Position numbers and translations under genes: made by a program. A model generated the notes under the pieces. It had not been told where the DNA came from and searched no databases. It saw only the letters and a program-made list of their open reading frames with translations. From Membranipora membranacea (taxonomy: Eukaryota > Bryozoa > Gymnolaemata > Cheilostomatida > Membraniporidae): a DNA stretch of 64,000 bases. Below, piece after piece: positions 59,581-64,000 of the stretch. Position 1 is the stretch's first letter, and every line of letters begins with the position of its first letter. Location of the stretch: the NCBI GenBank assembly GCA_914767715.1, contig OU612067.1, positions 32,960,162 through 33,024,161 on the forward strand, given 5' to 3'.

Positions 59581-59924
59581 GTGTTATCGTTGGCAGTGTA
59601 GCACCTGTCATAGTGATTCTGACCACCTTGATGGTTCTTGTGATAATTTTCCTGAGAAGGCAAAGAAGTACATCGGCTAACAAAGCAGAAGGTACAGAAA
59701 ACAGAGTGGAGGAAAGACCACCTACATACATGGAGGTTGAGCTTTCGACTTCTGCTGCTCAGGGTATCACAGAATACGAAGAGGTCAGAAGTTTACCTGT
59801 GATTGTATCTAAAAGTGGTGATCCAGAATATGAGAACAGTCAAACCATGAATCCATATGAGTCATTGGATACAATAACTGAGAGTGTAGGGGCAGATCAT
59901 CTGTATGAAGGCTTGCAGTACTAA
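59581..59924 (+). CDS. U3 transmembrane and signalling-tail exon (intact)
   Basis: Follows a TTCTTGACAG acceptor in phase 1. The TM helix (VIVGSVAPVIVILTTLMV...) and FLRRQRS anchor are kept. The tail has RPPTYMEV, TEYEEV, PEYENS, NPYESL and YEGL with the same 12-residue spacing. A TAA-to-TAC change adds one tyrosine (LYEGLQY) before the next in-frame TAA. It is closer to U1 than to U2. Confidence 0.85.
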
Positions 59925-61926
59925 CTTCTTTTAAACAGGGCATGCAGTAACTGTGTATTGAGCTTAATTACATCAGCAAATATTTTTTACTAACAATTTT
60001 GTTTATAAACAGATAATTTGTGGACCGAAAGTTGTCTGCCCTAAAGAAAGTAGTGGACAACTCTGAGTTGCAAGGAAGTAGAACGCAAATACAACTATTT
60101 CCTCAACATATGTATGTTATTTTTTGAGATAATAGTATTGACACTGTGTTTGATTGGTTCCTTTATCTGAAAAATCAAAACTATTGTTTTTTTTCGTCCA
60201 ATTGTTATGAACACAATTAATTTCGGCCAGCTAATGGAAATAAGCAAACTATTTTCTCTTCTTTACAAATCCTTTCGAGATGAAAGTTCCCGTTAAAATA
60301 GATTGATGATAGATATACTTGTGTCTTGGGGACTTAAATCCTCATTTTTATTGTCTTTTGATATCTTATTCACAAACAAATTTTTATCGTAACTATTCTT
60401 ATTAAAAATTCCTTGTAACTGCCTGGTGTTGTACTAACCTTATCTGCTATTCATTATGTATAAGCATATGTTTTTAAAGAAAAAATGTATGAGTGTACTT
60501 CGTCTTTTGCTGACTATCACTAATCATCTCCCTTGTCAGGAATGTGCAACTCATACAAGTTGAAACAACAAAGCTATTCCTGTAAAGTTTTAGATAATCC
60601 AATCCACCCACTATATAATAGATTTATTTTTAATGACTCTGCACTAACATCTTCTTGAACATTCAGCAGTTTTTTTCTATTCAAGTTGAAAGACAATTAG
60701 TACCACATTTACCTGGAGCAACCTGCCATCCATTTTTGTATGCAGATGGTCGTATGTCAATAACCAAATAACCAATGTTAATGATAATAAAATAAAATAA
60801 GCAACACAGATGTTCTATAACCTCATAGTACCCGAGCCACAAGCATATTTCTTAGGCTTGTAGCAAAAGTTTTGCGTAAAAATAATACTGTTTAGAATGG
60901 AATGTGAGCCAAGCCAAGACTGGTTTGACAATCATAAAGCGAATTAACACTACTGCGCCACAGCCGCAATAAGACTCCTTCATTTCTTTTATTTAGTATT
61001 CAAATTTTTAAACAAAATTATTATTACCTAATGAACTCAATCAATTGGAACACTAATATTGATTCTTATCAGCAGCAAGCTACTACAATGAAAACTATGC
61101 AAAGAGGAAGCTGCAACTCATAGGTCTATGCAATGTCCTAGAGAACATTTGAATGGTTTTCTCTGCTTGCGATATTTGTGAAAGTTCTTACAATGAGAGA
61201 AGGTCAGCTTTATGATGAAAGCACTTAGATGTTGATGAATAATATTCTCACTGCATACATTTATTGATGTTCTTATGAATGAAACAAATTATCCAAATAT
61301 TATACCTCCCAGGGATATAATAGTGGTTTTAATCAGGCTTTGTTGTATGTTTGAACTGAAAGAGGAAGTTAGTTTGGCATCACAACATAATATTATCACA
61401 TCAGCGTAGCAGGCTTAATACACTGTGATGGACAGAGAGAGAAAGAACATGATGTGATGCTACGTTCAAGCTACTGATACTTTGTGTTCAGGTATGTTGA
61501 CTCTTGTATTATATTCTGCCGACAATCCTTGCAATATTATCTTTACTTATAGGTACTGCATTCAATTTGATAGCTCGCACCCTTCCGAAGCATTTTATTA
61601 TACATAGCATAACAAGCCTGTATTGAGATACAGTAAGTAGCATCGATTACCTGCTGTCTGCACTCCCTACACCTCTAAATGAATAGACTTACGCATTCAA
61701 AGTTTTTTGAAAATATGCCTCGCTTTAGCTCCAATAGGAAGATACTTTTATGGCTAATGGTTTGAGGGTTATCAAAAGGTTATGTGGAGAAACCAAAGGC
61801 GGTGAGCTGTCATGAGGGGATGTGAAGCTTGAACTCCGACTGCTATGAGAAGAAGGAAATCTGTATAACTAATTGGTTTGATATTTATATTTCCATGGCA
61901 GGTGACCACAATAATTCAAAGGAACA
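59925..61926. other. U3 3' flank / U4 upstream region
   Basis: Very similar along its length to 18796-20815, with scattered substitutions and small indels and no coding exon. It ends in the same CCATGGCAG|GTGACCACAA string before the U4 ATG, again a candidate 5'-untranslated-exon acceptor. Confidence 0.6.
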
Positions 61927-62497
61927 ATGATGTCGTATCATACAATAATCCATATTCTATATCTCCTCTCATATGTGAATCAAGGTACGTTCTCGGTTGT
62001 CAGCGCTTACAAAATGCATCGGACTTCTGACTTTAAGCAGGTCTTTCAGAACTCATACCATAATGTGCACACATAACTCTTGCCAATTTTATATTCTTGC
62101 GATATCATTTATGGGCCAAAAACTACCTCATACTATTCTCATACCTTATTCAAAATTGACAGTCATATTTACATACAATCAACGAGAAAATGTAATACAT
62201 TTTGGTATATCATCTCCAGCAAGGATCTTGTTATTTTTAGGGTGTACATATGGTATTGCAAACAATGGGACTGCCACTTCTAGCTCGATTCACAGCAGTA
62301 GTGGTGGTGATGATAAACCTATAGACAATGTGCGACTCCAATCAACAGACACTGAATTCTTCAGATCTGAGGATAGAATTGATCAATGGTGGAGAGTTGA
62401 TTTAGGAGAGCCGTACTACATCTTTGTTTTTACAGTGTACAGGCAGACAGGAGCTAACAAGTATAGTGAGTTTACAGAATTGAAGAATATTAACATA
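61927..62497 (+). CDS. Receptor unit U4, 5' end only (signal peptide and lectin exon 1)
   Basis: Exon 1 (61927-61984) encodes MMSYHTIIHILYLLSYVNQ and exon 2 (62241-62497) the first half of the F5/8C/fucolectin-like domain with QWWRVDLGEPYYIF, both open and in the same phases as U2. Exon 2 differs from the U2 exon by only three bases, all changing amino acids (F to C, I to S, V to D). Lectin exon 2 was not found before the window ends, 1.5 kb later; in U2 that intron is 1.35 kb, so it may lie just outside. Whether U4 is intact cannot be judged. Confidence 0.8.
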
Positions 62498-62972
62498 GTA
62501 TGTATGTAGACACCCAGTAAACAACCATACAGACGCTTAGGTTACTCAAATATTTATATCCCAATGTTGACTAAGCTTCACTTGAGTCCAACATGTAACC
62601 AATCTTAGAATTTAAACTCAAACTCATTCTCGAAAAATTGAGTGTTAAACTCTCTATTCAATGAAGATGTGTTTCTTAAATTCACCAGTCTCTAAAAGCA
62701 GCTGTATTTTATATCCATCACCTTTATGTACTTATGTGGCTATGGATATCAGCTGTAATTGGTCCTGAAAAACTCTGTCTTGACCAACAGAAAACAATTT
62801 AAATGTGCAATCGGGTCTAGGAAAGCAAAAAACAACCACTGTTCATATCAAACCTTTGCCATTACCATGAACAAAAAAAGTAAATTATTTTGCACAAGAA
62901 CATTATTGATTGATTTAACCAAACTTAAAGTGTGAAAATCGATGGTCTAGAAGGGTCTACAACAGTGGGGAA

Positions 62973-63043
62973 AATATTAGCAATCACGGACCACGGATAT
63001 CCGTGAGAGAAAATTAGTGATTGCTCATTGGTTAATATTATTA
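62973..63043. repeat. Imperfect palindrome in the U4 lectin intron
   Basis: AATATTAGCAATCAC at the left faces GTGATTGCT...TTAATATT at the right, and the perfect 14-base palindrome CACGGATATCCGTG lies between. It directly follows the remains of a foldback arm shared with U2. Possibly a small terminal-inverted-repeat insertion. Confidence 0.65.
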
Positions 63044-63260
63044 CTGTGTGCAAGTCATTGGGACTGGGTGTAGCTTGCTACATAAAGAGTTTGACTTTAC
63101 ACCTTGAGCTGGACAAGCCAATCAAAAGCCCAGTGTATTGAACATGTGACACCTAGAAGCTAATCAAAACAACTTGCAGTGAAAGGAACATAAATCAGGG
63201 ACACAGTTTTCCGTCAAGAAGAGACTGCTTAAAGTGGTATCCGGACAATTTCTAAATGTC

Positions 63261-63572
63261 ATTTTCCCACCAAGCCATTTTCTCACATCCCTTTATCCCA
63301 CCTAGCCATTTTCCCACCAAGCCATATTCCCACCGAGCCATTTTCCCACCAGAACATTTTCCTACATATTCCTTTTCCCATCAATAAGATTTCTCACTGA
63401 TCCATTTTCTCACCGGGATGTTTTCCCACCGATCTGTTTCCCACCATGATATTTTCTCACCAAGCTGTTTTCCCACCTGGACGTTTTCTCACCAATCCAT
63501 TTTTCCACCTTCACGTTTTCCCACCAATCCATTTTTCCACCCGGACGTTTTCTTACTTGCTATTTTCCCACT
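63261..63572. repeat. Diverged minisatellite, about 16-bp unit
   Basis: About 18-20 units of a word close to ATTTTCCCACCAAGCC, varying at the last 6-7 positions while TTTTCYCACC is kept. Unit length is not a multiple of three and stops are frequent, so it is not coding. Confidence 0.85.
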
Positions 63573-64000
63573 ATTGCTTTTTTTCAAATGAACGCTGGTA
63601 GCTTCTTTCTATTTTTTGTTCCTTTTCCTTCTGCTCTTTTTCAGGCATTAAAAATGTTAATTGAAAGTAGTGTTAGAGTCTGGTCATAAAAGCTTGTTGT
63701 TCCTTTTTTATTCTAGAATCCTGCAGTCTATGACCGTTGGTGTTAAAAATTCTGGCAGAGGTTATGAAATGACTTGAACAGTTTTCTCATGATTTTTAAA
63801 AACTTCGTTCTTGTACAATTCCTTGTAATAACACATAGTTGTGTTCACCCAAGGAGTTAAAGACTCCTAGGTTCACCTAAGGGACTGTTGTCAGATTCAT
63901 TGGGGCGCCTGTTTATAAACAGAAGATGCACACAAAATCTTGGAATGAAGATCGGCTGGAACAAACGTCGACGGGATTGAACTTACTGGAATGAACGTTG
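63573..64000. other. Right end of window, no feature seen
   Basis: No exon, repeat family or splice-bounded open frame could be supported. If U4 continues, this is still lectin intron. Confidence 0.5.

Larger units (their letters stand above)
51150..59924 (+). pseudogene. Receptor unit U3, ectodomain broken
   Basis: Third unit. Exons: decayed signal peptide 51150-51208 (ATGATG became ATCATG, then TCA-TAA); FN3-2b 51514-51724; FN3-3 52267-52376 and 52704-52878; FN3-4a 53371-53462; FN3-4b 53613-53655 and 54899-55090, split by a LINE; FN3-5 55235-55344 and 55618-55780; FN3-6a start 57121-57178; FN3-7b 57330-57520; FN3-8 57701-57798, 58110-58365 and 58604-58655; Sushi 58891-59092; TM/tail 59581-59924. 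There is no lectin, FN3-1, FN3-6b or FN3-7a. Further lesions: a stop plus frameshift after the LINE near 54970-55020, a 2-base loss in the exon at 57701, and a frameshift in Sushi. The tail exon is intact. Confidence 0.85.

Noticed and set aside
63261-63572. CRISPR-like array of regularly spaced repeats
   Set aside because: The genome is eukaryotic, units are contiguous and degenerate at about 16 bp, and no cas genes are present.

Overview
The window is eukaryotic DNA from an animal, almost certainly a non-vertebrate metazoan. It has spliced genes with GT..AG introns, an A+T-rich background, LINE, SINE, Ty3/gypsy and foldback repeats, and ectodomain modules typical of animal cell-surface proteins. 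The phylum cannot be fixed from the sequence alone. Nothing bacterial or viral is present apart from endogenous retroelements.

Layout. Positions 1-1246 (minus strand) hold an ankyrin-repeat gene that runs off the left edge. From 1.25 to 11.6 kb there is only gene-poor DNA with simple repeats, two LINE remnants and a tRNA-derived SINE. From 11.6 kb to the right edge lies a head-to-tail array (plus strand) of four units of one receptor family: U1 11605-18795 (pseudogene), U2 20816-45987 (complete), U3 51150-59924 (pseudogene) and U4 from 61927 (5' end only). U2 can be modelled as 22 coding exons whose phases all agree. It gives 1,196 residues: signal peptide, F5/8C/fucolectin-like domain, eight fibronectin type III domains, one Sushi/CCP domain, one transmembrane helix and a tail of about 90 residues. 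The tail carries a PPxY motif, an ITSM-like TxYxxV, a YxN site and an ITAM-like YESL-x12-YEGL pair. These motifs are kept in all three tail exons in the window, even where the ectodomain is ruined.

The array alternates short (U1, U3: most or all of the lectin region, FN3-1 and half of FN3-2 lost or decayed) and long (U2, U4: lectin present) units. The U1-tail/U2-head and U3-tail/U4-head segments are very similar, which suggests that a two-gene block was duplicated. Intron 7 of U2 has grown to 14.3 kb, against 0.4-0.5 kb in U1 and U3. It holds a 119-bp near-perfect palindrome, three LINE remnants, a nearly intact Ty3/gypsy element (5-bp target duplication, nearly identical LTRs) inserted inside one of those LINEs, a foldback element and an endonuclease fragment of another LINE. 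Every retroelement reading frame in that intron is antisense to the receptor gene.

The likely picture is a lectin-bearing, tyrosine-signalling receptor family evolving by tandem duplication, module loss and transposon insertion. Such a family would fit immune or self/non-self recognition, but that role is inference. The motifs, exon phases and lesions are read directly from the sequence.
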